NCBI GenBank assembly: GCA_041678445.1
Contig: JBAYOD010000008.1
Location: 1 to 29,378, forward strand
Direction of reading: 5' to 3'
Length of the DNA: 29,378 nucleotides
From: Zeimonas sp041678445
Lineage (GTDB): Bacteria > Pseudomonadota > Gammaproteobacteria > Burkholderiales > Burkholderiaceae_E
The notes below the pieces were generated by a model. It saw only the letters and a program-made list of their open reading frames with translations, did no database searches and had not been told where the DNA came from. Shown piece by piece: positions 22,307-29,378 of this stretch. Both the position numbers and the translations under genes were made by a program. The first letter of the stretch is position 1. Every line of letters begins with the position of its first letter.

Positions 22307-23275
22307 ATGAGACTGATCGTATCCGCATTCGCCGCCGTCGCCGCTTTCGGCATCGCAGGCACGGCCAGCGCACAGACCAAGCTGAAATGGGCCCACGTCT
22401 ACGAGACCGGCGAACCGTTCCACACCGAGTCGGTCTGGGCGGCCGAGGAAATCAGGAAACGCACCAACGGCAAGTTCGAGATCCAGGTCTTCCCGGCCTC
22501 CTCGCTGGGCAAGGAAACCGATATCAACCAGGGCCTGCAGCTCGGCACGGTCGACATGATCATCTCGGGACTGTCCTTTGCCGCGCGCGGCCTGCCACGC
22601 ATCGGCGTGGGCTACTACCCGTTCACCTTCCGCGACGGCGACCACCTGGTCCAGTGGTCGACCAGCCCGGCCTTCCGGACGCTGGCCGACGCCTACCGGA
22701 CCAAGACCGGGGTGCAGATCACCGCGCTGACCTACTACGGCGCCCGCCACACCACCTCGAACAAACCGATCACGACCTGCGCCAGCATGAAGGGGCTGAA
22801 GATCCGCGTGCCCGACGTGCCCGCCTACATGGCGATGCCGCGCGCCTGCGGGGCAAACCCGACGCCGATCGCGTTCTCCGAAGTCTATCTGGCGCTCGAG
22901 AACAACACGGTCGACGCCCAGGAGAACCCGCTGCCGACGATCGACGCCAAGAAATTCTATGAAGTCCAGAAGTACATCATCCTCACCGGCCACATCGTGG
23001 ACGGCGTGGCCACCCAGATCGCGCCCCACATCTGGAACAAGCTGAGCGCCGAGGAACGCCAGATCTTCACCGACGTCACCCTCGAAGCTGCCCGCCGCGG
23101 CACCGAGATCGTCAAGCAGCGCGAGGCGGCGCTGGCCGACGAGTTCAGGAAGCGCGGCCTGTCGGTCTCCGAGGTCGATCGCAGCGAGTTCCAGAAGGCG
23201 GTGCTGGAACGGGTGCCGATGGAGTCGATGGGCTACGTGAAGACCGACTGGGATGCGATCCAGGCATTGAAGTGA
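22307..23275 (+). CDS. dctP: TRAP transporter solute-binding protein (DctP family)
   Basis: 322 residues from the ATG at 22307 (GAGAGGAG, 6 bases upstream). The signal peptide is MRLIVSAFAAVAAFGIAGTASAQ. The mature protein is a DctP-type extracytoplasmic receptor: KLKWAHVYETGEPFHTESVWAAEEI, then FPASSLGKETDINQGLQLGTVDM, then the conserved Arg in MKGLKIRVPDVPAYM and the segment VYLALENNTVDAQENPLPTI. The Arg usually forms a salt bridge with a carboxylate, so the ligand is an organic or sugar acid. CTTCASMKG and RACGANP introduce two Cys residues close to the binding region, which could form a disulfide. First gene of the TRAP operon under the GntR operator. Confidence 0.95.
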   Translation: MRLIVSAFAAVAAFGIAGTASAQTKLKWAHVYETGEPFHTESVWAAEEIRKRTNGKFEIQVFPASSLGKETDINQGLQLGTVDMIISGLSFAARGLPRIGVGYYPFTFRDGDHLVQWSTSPAFRTLADAYRTKTGVQITALTYYGARHTTSNKPITTCASMKGLKIRVPDVPAYMAMPRACGANPTPIAFSEVYLALENNTVDAQENPLPTIDAKKFYEVQKYIILTGHIVDGVATQIAPHIWNKLSAEERQIFTDVTLEAARRGTEIVKQREAALADEFRKRGLSVSEVDRSEFQKAVLERVPMESMGYVKTDWDAIQALK

Positions 23276-23336
23276 GCCGGCCGGATCCCGTCCGCTGAAC
23301 CGGACCCCGAATCGAACCGATAGCCACCAGGCAGCC

Positions 23337-23900
23337 ATGAATCCGCACGCAACGGGAAACGGTGCGACGCAGGCCGACGACGTCGGCCTGCACGCCGAAG
23401 ACGAACCGATCGACCTGTCGATCTACTGCTGGGAAGACTGGCTGACGCTGGCGATCTTCTGGCTGCTGGCCTTCACCGTCTTCTATCAGTTCTTCACCCG
23501 CTACGTGCTGCACGATTCGGCGGCCTGGACCGAGGAGATCGCACGCTATCTGCTGATCGTGGTCACTTTCGTCGGCAGTTCGATGGCAGTACGGCGCAAT
23601 ACCCACATCCACGTGGAGTTCCTGTACCGCTTCCTGCCGGCGGGCATCGGCCGGGCGCTGTCGACCCTGGTCGACCTGGTCCGGGTCGCTTTTCTCGGCT
23701 ACGCGACCTGGCTGTCGATCGACCTGGTGCCGCGCATGCACAACCTCGGCATGACCGTCGTCGACCTGCCGATGAGTTACGTCTATGCCTTCGTCGCCCT
23801 CGGCTTCGGGATGATGACCTATCGGGCCATCGTGCTGACCATCATTCACTGGCGACGCGGCTGGAGCGTGCTGGAGCGTCCCGAGGAGGCCGCCGTCTGA
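23337..23900 (+). CDS. dctQ: TRAP transporter small permease (DctQ family)
   Basis: 187 residues with four predicted membrane helices: after a 30-residue hydrophilic N-terminus, WLTLAIFWLLAFTVFYQFFTRYVL, YLLIVVTFVGSSMAV, a third around STLVDLVRVAFLGYATWLSI, and VYAFVALGFGMMTYRAIVL. The segment FTRYVLHDSAAWTEEIARYLLI is the DctQ signature. It joins DctM to form the sodium-driven membrane unit. The 124-base gap to dctM (23901-24024) is extremely GC-rich low-complexity DNA with repeated GCGGCCCGGCC words and no ORF of note. Confidence 0.93.
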   Translation: MNPHATGNGATQADDVGLHAEDEPIDLSIYCWEDWLTLAIFWLLAFTVFYQFFTRYVLHDSAAWTEEIARYLLIVVTFVGSSMAVRRNTHIHVEFLYRFLPAGIGRALSTLVDLVRVAFLGYATWLSIDLVPRMHNLGMTVVDLPMSYVYAFVALGFGMMTYRAIVLTIIHWRRGWSVLERPEEAAV

Positions 23901-24024
23901 CGCGGCCCGGCCGGCCGCGGCCCGGCCTGTCGCGGCCCGACCTGCCTGACGACGTCGCCCGACCGACCCGGCTGCCCGCCCTACTCCCTCCGACCAGACC
24001 TGCCCGACCCGAGGACAGATCGGC

Positions 24025-25434
24025 ATGAATGCACTTTTCTTCGGTACCTTCCTGGCCGCAATGGCCACCGGCATCCCCATCGCGATCGCGATGGCGCTGT
24101 GCTCGCTCATCTACATCTGGCTGACCGGCAACATTCCGGCGCTCACCGTCGTGCACCGGATGGTCGGCGGCGTCGACAGCTTTCCGCTGCTGGCCGTGCC
24201 CTTCTTCATCTTCGCCGGCAACCTGATGAACTCGGCCGGCATCACGAACCGGATCTTCGACTTTGCGCTGAAGCTGGTCGGCTGGCTCAAGGGCGGCCTG
24301 GGCCACGTCAACGTGGTCGGTTCGGTCGTGTTCGCCGGCATGTCGGGCACGGCCGTGGCCGATGCCGGCGGCCTGGGCACGATCGAGATCAAGGCGATGC
24401 GTGACCACGGCTACCCGGTCGAGTTTGCGGTCGGCATCACCGCAGCCTCGTCCACGCTCGGGCCGATCATCCCGCCGTCGCTGCCAATGGTGATCTACGG
24501 CGTGCAGGCCAACGCCTCGATCGGCAAGCTGTTCGCCGGCGGCTTCCTCCCGGGCACCGTGATGGCGGTGCTGATGATGCTGCTGGTCAGCTATTACGCC
24601 TACAAGCGCAACTACGGTGCCGACTATCCGTTCACCTGGCGCGGTGCGCTGGGCGGCCTGGGCGAACTCGTCGGCGTGGGCATCGTCTCGGTCATCCTGC
24701 TGTTCCTGTGGGGCAACGAGGAACTCGGCGGCCTGGTCAAGTTCGGCCTGCCGCTCGCGGGGCTGCTGATCGCCGACAAGATCTTCAAGTTCAACGCGCT
24801 GATGGCGCTGATGACACCGGTGATCCTGATCGGCGGGATGTCCACCGGGTTGTTCACCCCGACCGAGGCCGCGGTCGCCGCAGTGTTCTGGGCACTGTTC
24901 CTGGGTTTCGTCTGGTACCGGACACTGAACCTGCGGATGCTGGTCAAGATCTCGATGGACACCATCGAGACGACTGCCACCGTGCTGTTCATCGTGGCCG
25001 CCGCGTCGATCTTCGCCTGGGTGCTGACGACCACCCAGATCACCGAGGCGATCGGCCACTGGGTGCTGTCGATCAGCTCGGAGCCCTGGGTCTTCCTGCT
25101 GCTGGCCAACCTGTTCCTGCTGTTCGTCGGCTGCTTCATGGAAACGATCGCAGCGATCACCATCCTGGTGCCGGTGTTCATGCCGATCATCGCGCAACTG
25201 GGCATCGACCCGATCCACTTCGGGCTGATCATGGTCCTGAACCTGATGATCGGGCTGATCACGCCGCCGGTAGGCATCGTGATCTTCGTGCTGGCGAAGA
25301 TCTCCGGGATGTCATTCGAGAAGACCGTCATGGCGATCCTGCCGTGGATCGTTCCACTGTTGATTACACTGTTCCTGATCACCTACATCCCGCAACTGGT
25401 GCTGTGGCTGCCCGACCTTCTGTATCCGGACTGA
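24025..25434 (+). CDS. dctM: TRAP transporter large permease (DctM family)
   Basis: 469 residues, somewhat longer than the usual 425-440. Twelve or so helices. DctM landmarks are AVPFFIFAGNLMNSAGIT, VVGSVVFAGMSGTAVADAGGLGTIEI, AASSTLGPIIPPSLPMVIYGVQANASIGKLFAGGFLPG, FTPTEAAAVAA-like segments and MIGLITPPVGIVIFVLAKISG. The extra length lies in a loop and helix pair after YKRNYGADYPF (about residues 190-270), where hydrophobic insert residues precede the GGMSTGLFTPTEA region. It forms the ion-coupled translocation path. GAGGA is about 9 bases upstream of the ATG. Confidence 0.94.
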   Translation: MNALFFGTFLAAMATGIPIAIAMALCSLIYIWLTGNIPALTVVHRMVGGVDSFPLLAVPFFIFAGNLMNSAGITNRIFDFALKLVGWLKGGLGHVNVVGSVVFAGMSGTAVADAGGLGTIEIKAMRDHGYPVEFAVGITAASSTLGPIIPPSLPMVIYGVQANASIGKLFAGGFLPGTVMAVLMMLLVSYYAYKRNYGADYPFTWRGALGGLGELVGVGIVSVILLFLWGNEELGGLVKFGLPLAGLLIADKIFKFNALMALMTPVILIGGMSTGLFTPTEAAVAAVFWALFLGFVWYRTLNLRMLVKISMDTIETTATVLFIVAAASIFAWVLTTTQITEAIGHWVLSISSEPWVFLLLANLFLLFVGCFMETIAAITILVPVFMPIIAQLGIDPIHFGLIMVLNLMIGLITPPVGIVIFVLAKISGMSFEKTVMAILPWIVPLLITLFLITYIPQLVLWLPDLLYPD

Positions 25435-25466
25435 GCCACGGCCGATTCCTTCGAGAGGCTGAAACA

Positions 25467-26417
25467 ATGCAGGGCATCTGGCCGATCCTGTTCGCTTTCT
25501 TCGATACGAACGACAGGCTCGACCGCGCAGCCATGCGCCGGCAGGTCGACACGTCGATCGCCTGGGGCGCCCCCGGCATCGCCGTGCTCGGGGTGGCGAC
25601 CGAGGTCGGCAAGCTGTCGGTGGACGAACGGCGCGACGTCATCCGCTGGGCTGCCGAAGACATCGCCGGACGGGTGCCGCTGGCCGTCACGATCGCCGGC
25701 GAAACCGTCGCCGCGCAGCGCGCGCTGGCTGCCTACGCAGTCGGACAGGGCGCGGCCTTCCTGATCCTGCAACCGCCGCCGGCGGCCGCCACCGGCGAAC
25801 TCGACGCTGCCGGCTGCGAAGCCTTCTTCGCCGAAGTCATGCGCGACCAGCCGGTGCCGGTCGGCATCCAGAATGCCCCCGAGTACCTGGGCTTCGGGCT
25901 GGCGCCCGAAGCGATCGTTCGGCTGACCACGGACCGCCCGGAATTCCGCATCCTCAAGGGGGAAGCCTCGAGCGTCATCATCGAGCGGACGATCGCCGCG
26001 GTCGGCGACCGCCTTGCCGTCCTGAACGGCCGCGGCGGCCTCGAACTGCTCGAGAACCTCGACGCCGGTTGCACCGGAATGATCGTCGCCCCCGACAACG
26101 CCGATCACCAGCACGCGATCCACGCCCTGCGCGCGGCCGGCCGCAACGACGAAGCCCTCGAGCGCTACCGGCAGGTGCTGCCGGCCATCGTCTTCGCGAT
26201 GCAGTCGCTCGATACGCTGATCTGCTACGGCAAGCGCATCGCCGCCTGGCGCATGGGCATCGAGGTCGTCCACGACCGCGCGCCCGCACTGCAGCCGACC
26301 GACTTCGGCCTGCGCATGGCGCGCCAGCATGCCGAACGCCTCGGCCCCCTGGCCGGCACTGCCGCCAGCCCTGGTGCCGTCGGCGCCTCACCGTCCGGTG
26401 CCCGGCACACCGGCTGA
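25467..26417 (+). CDS. DapA/NanA-family class I lyase (2-keto-3-deoxy acid aldolase or dehydratase)
   Basis: 316 residues, TIM-barrel dihydrodipicolinate synthase family. The Schiff-base Lys is at about 164 (ILKGEASS). The usual GTTGE box reads GVATEVGKLSVDER. The usual catalytic Tyr (YNxP, Tyr133 in E. coli DapA) is replaced: here the segment is IQNAPEY, with Gln135 in that place. This argues against true DapA, which is normally monocistronic with biosynthetic genes. It points to the sugar-acid members of the family, which cleave or dehydrate 2-keto-3-deoxy acids. The last 25 residues are a low-complexity Ala/Gly/Ser tail. It lies 32 bases after dctM and 17 bases before the dehydratase gene, so it is in the same operon. 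Aldolase versus dehydratase cannot be decided. Confidence 0.85.
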   Translation: MQGIWPILFAFFDTNDRLDRAAMRRQVDTSIAWGAPGIAVLGVATEVGKLSVDERRDVIRWAAEDIAGRVPLAVTIAGETVAAQRALAAYAVGQGAAFLILQPPPAAATGELDAAGCEAFFAEVMRDQPVPVGIQNAPEYLGFGLAPEAIVRLTTDRPEFRILKGEASSVIIERTIAAVGDRLAVLNGRGGLELLENLDAGCTGMIVAPDNADHQHAIHALRAAGRNDEALERYRQVLPAIVFAMQSLDTLICYGKRIAAWRMGIEVVHDRAPALQPTDFGLRMARQHAERLGPLAGTAASPGAVGASPSGARHTG

Positions 26418-26434
26418 TTCTCGCGGAGCCCGTC

Positions 26435-27970
26435 ATGTCCACCGTCGTATCCGTCATCCGTCAACCGACCCTGCGGCTGAGCCCCGAAGACGATGTCGTC
26501 ATCGCGGCCCGGCCCCTGTCGGCGGGAACGGCCATCGCCAGCGAAGGCATCACCTGCAGCGAGAACGTCCCGGCCGGCCACAAGCTCGCGGTGCGCGCCG
26601 TCGCCAAGGGCCAGCCGGTGCGCCGCTACGGCCAGATCATCGGCTTCGCCACCCGGGATATCGCCCCTGGCCAGCACGTGCACACGCAGAACCTGGCTTT
26701 CGAGACCTTCGAGCGTGACTACCAGGTCGGCGTCGATGTCCGGCCGCTCGAACAGCCGGCCGAACCGGCCAGCTTCATGGGCATCGTGCGCCCCGATGGC
26801 CGGGTCGCCACCCGCAACTACATCGGCGTGATCTCCACGGTCAACTGCTCGGCGTCGGTTTCCAAGTTCGTCGCCCAGCACTTCACGCCCGAGCGGCTCG
26901 CCGAGTACCCGAACGTCGACGGCGTGGTGCCGCTCACTCACTCGTCGGGTTGCGGCATGGATTCCGAAGGCCTCGGCATCGATGTCCTGCGCCGGACCAT
27001 CGCCGGCTACGGCCGCCATCCGAACTTCGCAGGCATCGTGATCATCGGCCTGGGCTGCGAATCCAACCAGATGGACGCGCTGTTCCAGGCCGAGCAGATG
27101 AAGGAGACCGCCCAGCTGAAGGCCCTCATCATGCAGACCACCGGCGGCACGCGCAAAACGGTGGAAGCAGCGATCGCCGCGATCAACGAGATGCTGCCGC
27201 AGGCCAACCAGGTCAGCCGCCAGCGGGTGCCGGCCAGCCACATCACGATCGGCCTGCAGTGCGGCGGCTCCGACGGCTATTCAGGCATCACCGCCAACCC
27301 GGCACTGGGCGCAGCCTGCGACCTGCTGGTGGCCCACGGCGGCACGGTGATCCTGTCGGAAACCCCCGAGATCTACGGCGCCGAACACCTGTTGACGCGC
27401 CGGGCAGCGTCGCAGGAGGTGGCCGACAAGCTGATCCGCCGGATCCAGTGGTGGGAAGACTACACGGCGCGCAACCACGGCAGCATGGACAACAACCCCT
27501 CGCCCGGCAACAAGGCCGGCGGACTGACGACGATCCTGGAGAAGTCGCTGGGCGCAGTCGCCAAGGCCGGCACGACACGGCTCGTCGACGTCTACGAATA
27601 CGCCCAGCCCGTGACCGCGAAGGGCTTCGTCTTCATGGACAGCCCCGGCTACGACCCGGTGTCGGCCACCGGCCAGGTCGCCAGCGGTGCGAACATGATC
27701 GTGTTCACCACCGGCCGCGGTTCGTGCTATGGCTGCAAGCCCTCGCCATCGATCAAGCTGGCCACGAACACGCCGATGTACGAGCGGATGATCGAGGACA
27801 TGGACGTCAACTGCGGCACGATCATCGACGGCTCGACGACCGTGCAGGAAAAGGGTCGCGAGATCTTCGAGGAAGTGCTGCGCGTGGCCAGCGGCGCGCC
27901 CAGCCGCAGCGAGGCGCTGGGCATCGGCAACGAGGAGTTCGTGCCCTGGTCGATCGGCGCGGTGATGTAG
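26435..27970 (+). CDS. UxaA/GarD-family sugar-acid dehydratase
   Basis: 511 residues, full-length fusion of an N-terminal SAF domain (about 1-100, with VPAGHKLAVRAVAKGQPVRRYGQIIGFA) and the large UxaA catalytic region. Conserved points are GVVPLTHSSGCGMDSEG, GIVIIGLGCESNQMD, LQCGGSDGYSGITANPALG, NPSPGNKAGGLTTILEKSLGA, FTTGRGSCYGCKPSPSIKLATN and the C-terminal GNEEFVPWSIGAVM. Several Cys residues in these motifs and the family's Fe/Mn dependence fit a metal-dependent dehydratase. Relatives act on D-altronate (UxaA) or galactarate (GarD), giving 2-keto-3-deoxy acids. The split relative SuyAB cleaves sulfolactate. GGAG lies 6 bases before the ATG. It follows the DapA-like gene by 17 bases. Substrate unassigned. 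Confidence 0.92.
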   Translation: MSTVVSVIRQPTLRLSPEDDVVIAARPLSAGTAIASEGITCSENVPAGHKLAVRAVAKGQPVRRYGQIIGFATRDIAPGQHVHTQNLAFETFERDYQVGVDVRPLEQPAEPASFMGIVRPDGRVATRNYIGVISTVNCSASVSKFVAQHFTPERLAEYPNVDGVVPLTHSSGCGMDSEGLGIDVLRRTIAGYGRHPNFAGIVIIGLGCESNQMDALFQAEQMKETAQLKALIMQTTGGTRKTVEAAIAAINEMLPQANQVSRQRVPASHITIGLQCGGSDGYSGITANPALGAACDLLVAHGGTVILSETPEIYGAEHLLTRRAASQEVADKLIRRIQWWEDYTARNHGSMDNNPSPGNKAGGLTTILEKSLGAVAKAGTTRLVDVYEYAQPVTAKGFVFMDSPGYDPVSATGQVASGANMIVFTTGRGSCYGCKPSPSIKLATNTPMYERMIEDMDVNCGTIIDGSTTVQEKGREIFEEVLRVASGAPSRSEALGIGNEEFVPWSIGAVM

Positions 27971-28011
27971 GGCCGCAGATCGCCCGCCGCCGCCCCAGTC
28001 GAGCGCCCACC

Positions 28012-29052
28012 ATGATTGCGCTGAGCAGCGACACTGAAACCCGCCCGACGCCGGCGATGCGCGCCGCGATCGCCGCGGCCGAGGTCGGCGACGAACAGAA
28101 GCACGCCGACCCCACCGTCCGGCGGCTCACCGACAGGGTCGCCGAGCTGCTCGGCAAGGAAGCCGCCCTGTTCCTGCCCAGCGGCACCATGTGCAACGTC
28201 GTGGCAGTCAAGGCCCATACCGCCCCCGGCGAGGTCTTGCTCGCCGAGCGCGACGCCCATGTGCTGCGCGCGGAAGGCGGCGGCGCCGGCCTGATCTCGG
28301 GGGTGATGACCGAAGCGCTCGAAAGCCGCTGCGGTGTCTTCGAGCCCGCCGTGCTCGATGCGGCGCTCGCCCGGATCAGTGCCCTGCCCTCACCCTATGG
28401 CCCGCGCCCGCGCCTGCTGTGCGTGGAGAACACCCACAATTTCGGCGGCGGCAGCGTCTGGCCGCAGGCCACGCTCGATGCCGTCTGCGATGCCGCCCAC
28501 GCCGCCTCTCTGATGGTGCATCTCGACGGCGCCCGGCTGATGAACGCAGCGGTAGCCAGCGGGATTGAACCGGCGCGAATCTGCCGGCACGTCGACACCG
28601 TCTGGCTCGACTTCACCAAGGGGTTGGGCGCACCGATCGGCGCCGTGCTCGCCGGCAGCCGCGCCTTCATCGACGAAGCGCGCCGGCTGCGCCAGATGGT
28701 CGGCGGCGCCCTGCGCCAGGCCGGCATCGCCGCCGCCGCCTGCCTGCACGCGCTCGACCATCACGTCGAACGGCTCGCCGAAGATCACGACAACGCCCGC
28801 CGGCTGGCCACCGGCCTGGCCGAACTGCCCGGCATCGAACTCGTCCACGGCCTGCCCGAAACCAACATCGTCTTCTTCGACCCGCGCGCGGCCGGCTGGC
28901 AGGCGTCCGATTTCGCCAAGGCCGCGGCCGCCCGGGGCCTGATGCTGGTGCCGGTGGCCGGTATGCTGCGCGCCGTCACCCATCTGGACGTGAGCCGTGA
29001 GCAGATCGATGCGGCGCTGGCCATCGTCCGCGCGATCCTCGGTCGCGGCTGA
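28012..29052 (+). CDS. Threonine-aldolase-family PLP enzyme (beta-eliminating lyase superfamily)
   Basis: 346 residues, the usual size of low-specificity L-threonine aldolases (LtaE). It starts LSSDTETRPTPAMRAAIAAAEVGDEQKHADPTV, the family's N-terminal signature. It then shows LFLPSGTMCNVVA, ENTHNFGGGSVWP, HLDGARLMNAA with Asp172 and Arg175, and the PLP Lys203 in DFTKGLGAPIG. Typical members cleave beta-hydroxy-alpha-amino acids to glycine and an aldehyde. The context of hydroxyacid dehydrogenases and a sugar-acid dehydratase suggests a role on a hydroxylated amino acid or an aldehyde made by the lyase; this is inference. It lies 41 bases after the dehydratase gene, without a strong ribosome site, and is the last gene of the operon. 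Confidence 0.9.
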   Translation: MIALSSDTETRPTPAMRAAIAAAEVGDEQKHADPTVRRLTDRVAELLGKEAALFLPSGTMCNVVAVKAHTAPGEVLLAERDAHVLRAEGGGAGLISGVMTEALESRCGVFEPAVLDAALARISALPSPYGPRPRLLCVENTHNFGGGSVWPQATLDAVCDAAHAASLMVHLDGARLMNAAVASGIEPARICRHVDTVWLDFTKGLGAPIGAVLAGSRAFIDEARRLRQMVGGALRQAGIAAAACLHALDHHVERLAEDHDNARRLATGLAELPGIELVHGLPETNIVFFDPRAAGWQASDFAKAAAARGLMLVPVAGMLRAVTHLDVSREQIDAALAIVRAILGRG

Positions 29053-29102
29053 GCCCTGATCGATCATTACCTTTTCGCCTTCGAACAGCAAGGGCGCCGC
29101 GG

Positions 29103-29351
29103 GCCAGGACGCGGGGCGAGGCTTTCGGCGCACGCCGGGTGCTTGCCCCGCTGCGCGGGGTGCCCTCCGATGCTCGCGCTCGTGGCCTGCCGCCGAACTC
29201 GCTGCACTCCCTTCGCTTCGCTCCGTTCGTTTCGCTCAGACAGTCGGCGGCGAGTCAGATGATGGGTGCGCGCTGCGCGCGCAGGCCACGAGCGCTGCGC
29301 TTCTCGGCTGCGCACAAGGCGTGCGCCGAAAGCCTCGCCCCGCGTCCTGGC
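29103..29351. repeat. 249-bp palindromic element with perfect 34-bp terminal inverted repeats
   Basis: The 34 bases at 29103-29136 are exactly complementary to 29318-29351. Inside, a second perfect 15-bp pair lies at 29176-29190 and 29281-29295 (around GTGGCCTGC/GCAGGCCAC). A third 7-bp pair is CCGCCGA (29190-29196) and TCGGCGG (29244-29250). Local hairpins include CCCCGC-TGC-GCGGGG (29146-29160). The centre has TTCGC-rich direct repeats (about 29211-29236). No plausible protein is encoded and no target-site duplication is obvious. It starts about 50 bases after the last operon gene. The form fits a non-autonomous MITE-like or large REP-like element, possibly also ending transcription. The rest of 29053-29378 shows nothing else. 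Confidence 0.88.
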
Positions 29352-29378
29352 AGACAGTGGCCTGCGATCGAACGCAAA

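Noticed and set aside
23901..24024. GC-rich repeat words between dctQ and dctM as a regulatory RNA or small gene
   Set aside because: No start with ribosome site, no conserved structure beyond GC-rich self-complementarity; best described as low-complexity spacer.
23842..25218. 458-codon minus-strand open frame opposite dctM
   Set aside because: Asp/His/Arg/Gln-rich shadow of the TRAP permease gene.
25467..26417. Assignment as biosynthetic dihydrodipicolinate synthase DapA
   Set aside because: The catalytic Tyr is missing and the gene lies inside a TRAP/dehydratase catabolic operon.
26435..27970. Assignment of the dehydratase as SuyAB (sulfolactate sulfo-lyase)
   Set aside because: The protein is a full-length fusion typical of UxaA/GarD, and no sulfite metabolism genes are seen; kept only as an alternative hypothesis.
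1..29378. CRISPR arrays, tRNA/rRNA genes, phage or toxin-antitoxin modules
   Set aside because: No regularly spaced repeats, no cloverleaf-like sequence, no integrase or toxin family was recognised on either strand.

Overview
The window is a GC-rich chromosomal segment from a proteobacterium, most likely a betaproteobacterium of the Burkholderiales or Rhodocyclales type. The reasons are strong G/C in third codon positions, an rppH gene with a long disordered C-terminal tail followed by a CNP1-like gene, a LIV-type ABC transporter next to an acyl-CoA ligase and a MarR regulator, a TRAP sugar-acid transporter, and a PEP-CTERM protein. Genus cannot be fixed from the sequence alone. No tRNA, rRNA, CRISPR array or transposase was seen.

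Positions 1-9600. The 3' end of a GlcD-type FAD oxidase enters on the + strand. A long minus-strand block follows. In transcription order it holds an acyl-CoA ligase, a Tat-exported LIV-type binding protein, a PEP-CTERM protein, livH, livM, livG, livF, an L,D-transpeptidase and a MepK-like M15 peptidase. A divergent MarR regulator faces the ligase. Together the ligase, transporter and MarR gene look like an uptake-and-activation system for an organic acid, possibly aromatic or branched. The PEP-CTERM gene interrupts it between the binding protein and the permease. That gene has its own AT-rich upstream region, a good sigma-54 (-24/-12) promoter match and a rho-independent terminator.

Positions 9600-13910. 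Housekeeping and envelope genes: a PaaI-type thioesterase (+), a lytic transglycosylase and proS (minus), then divergently rppH and a CNP1-like secreted protein (+).

Positions 13939-29052. A catabolic island for hydroxy or sugar acids. It holds two D-2-hydroxyacid dehydrogenases, an Ldh-family dehydrogenase, two SDR dehydrogenases, a fumarylacetoacetase-fold hydrolase, an MsbA-like exporter and a GntR/FCD regulator. Divergent from the regulator are a DctPQM TRAP transporter, a DapA-family lyase, a UxaA/GarD-family dehydratase and a threonine-aldolase-like PLP enzyme. A perfect 14-bp palindrome with a -10-like core sits between the regulator and dctP. The gene set fits import of an aldonic or aldaric acid, dehydration to a 2-keto-3-deoxy acid, and then cleavage either by the DapA-like enzyme or, after oxidation by the SDR, by the FAH-family hydrolase. 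The hydroxyacid dehydrogenases would process the hydroxyacid product. The exact substrate is not determinable here.

Positions 29053-29378. Non-coding DNA dominated by a 249-bp element bounded by perfect 34-bp inverted repeats with further nested dyads. It looks like a MITE-like or REP-like palindromic element.
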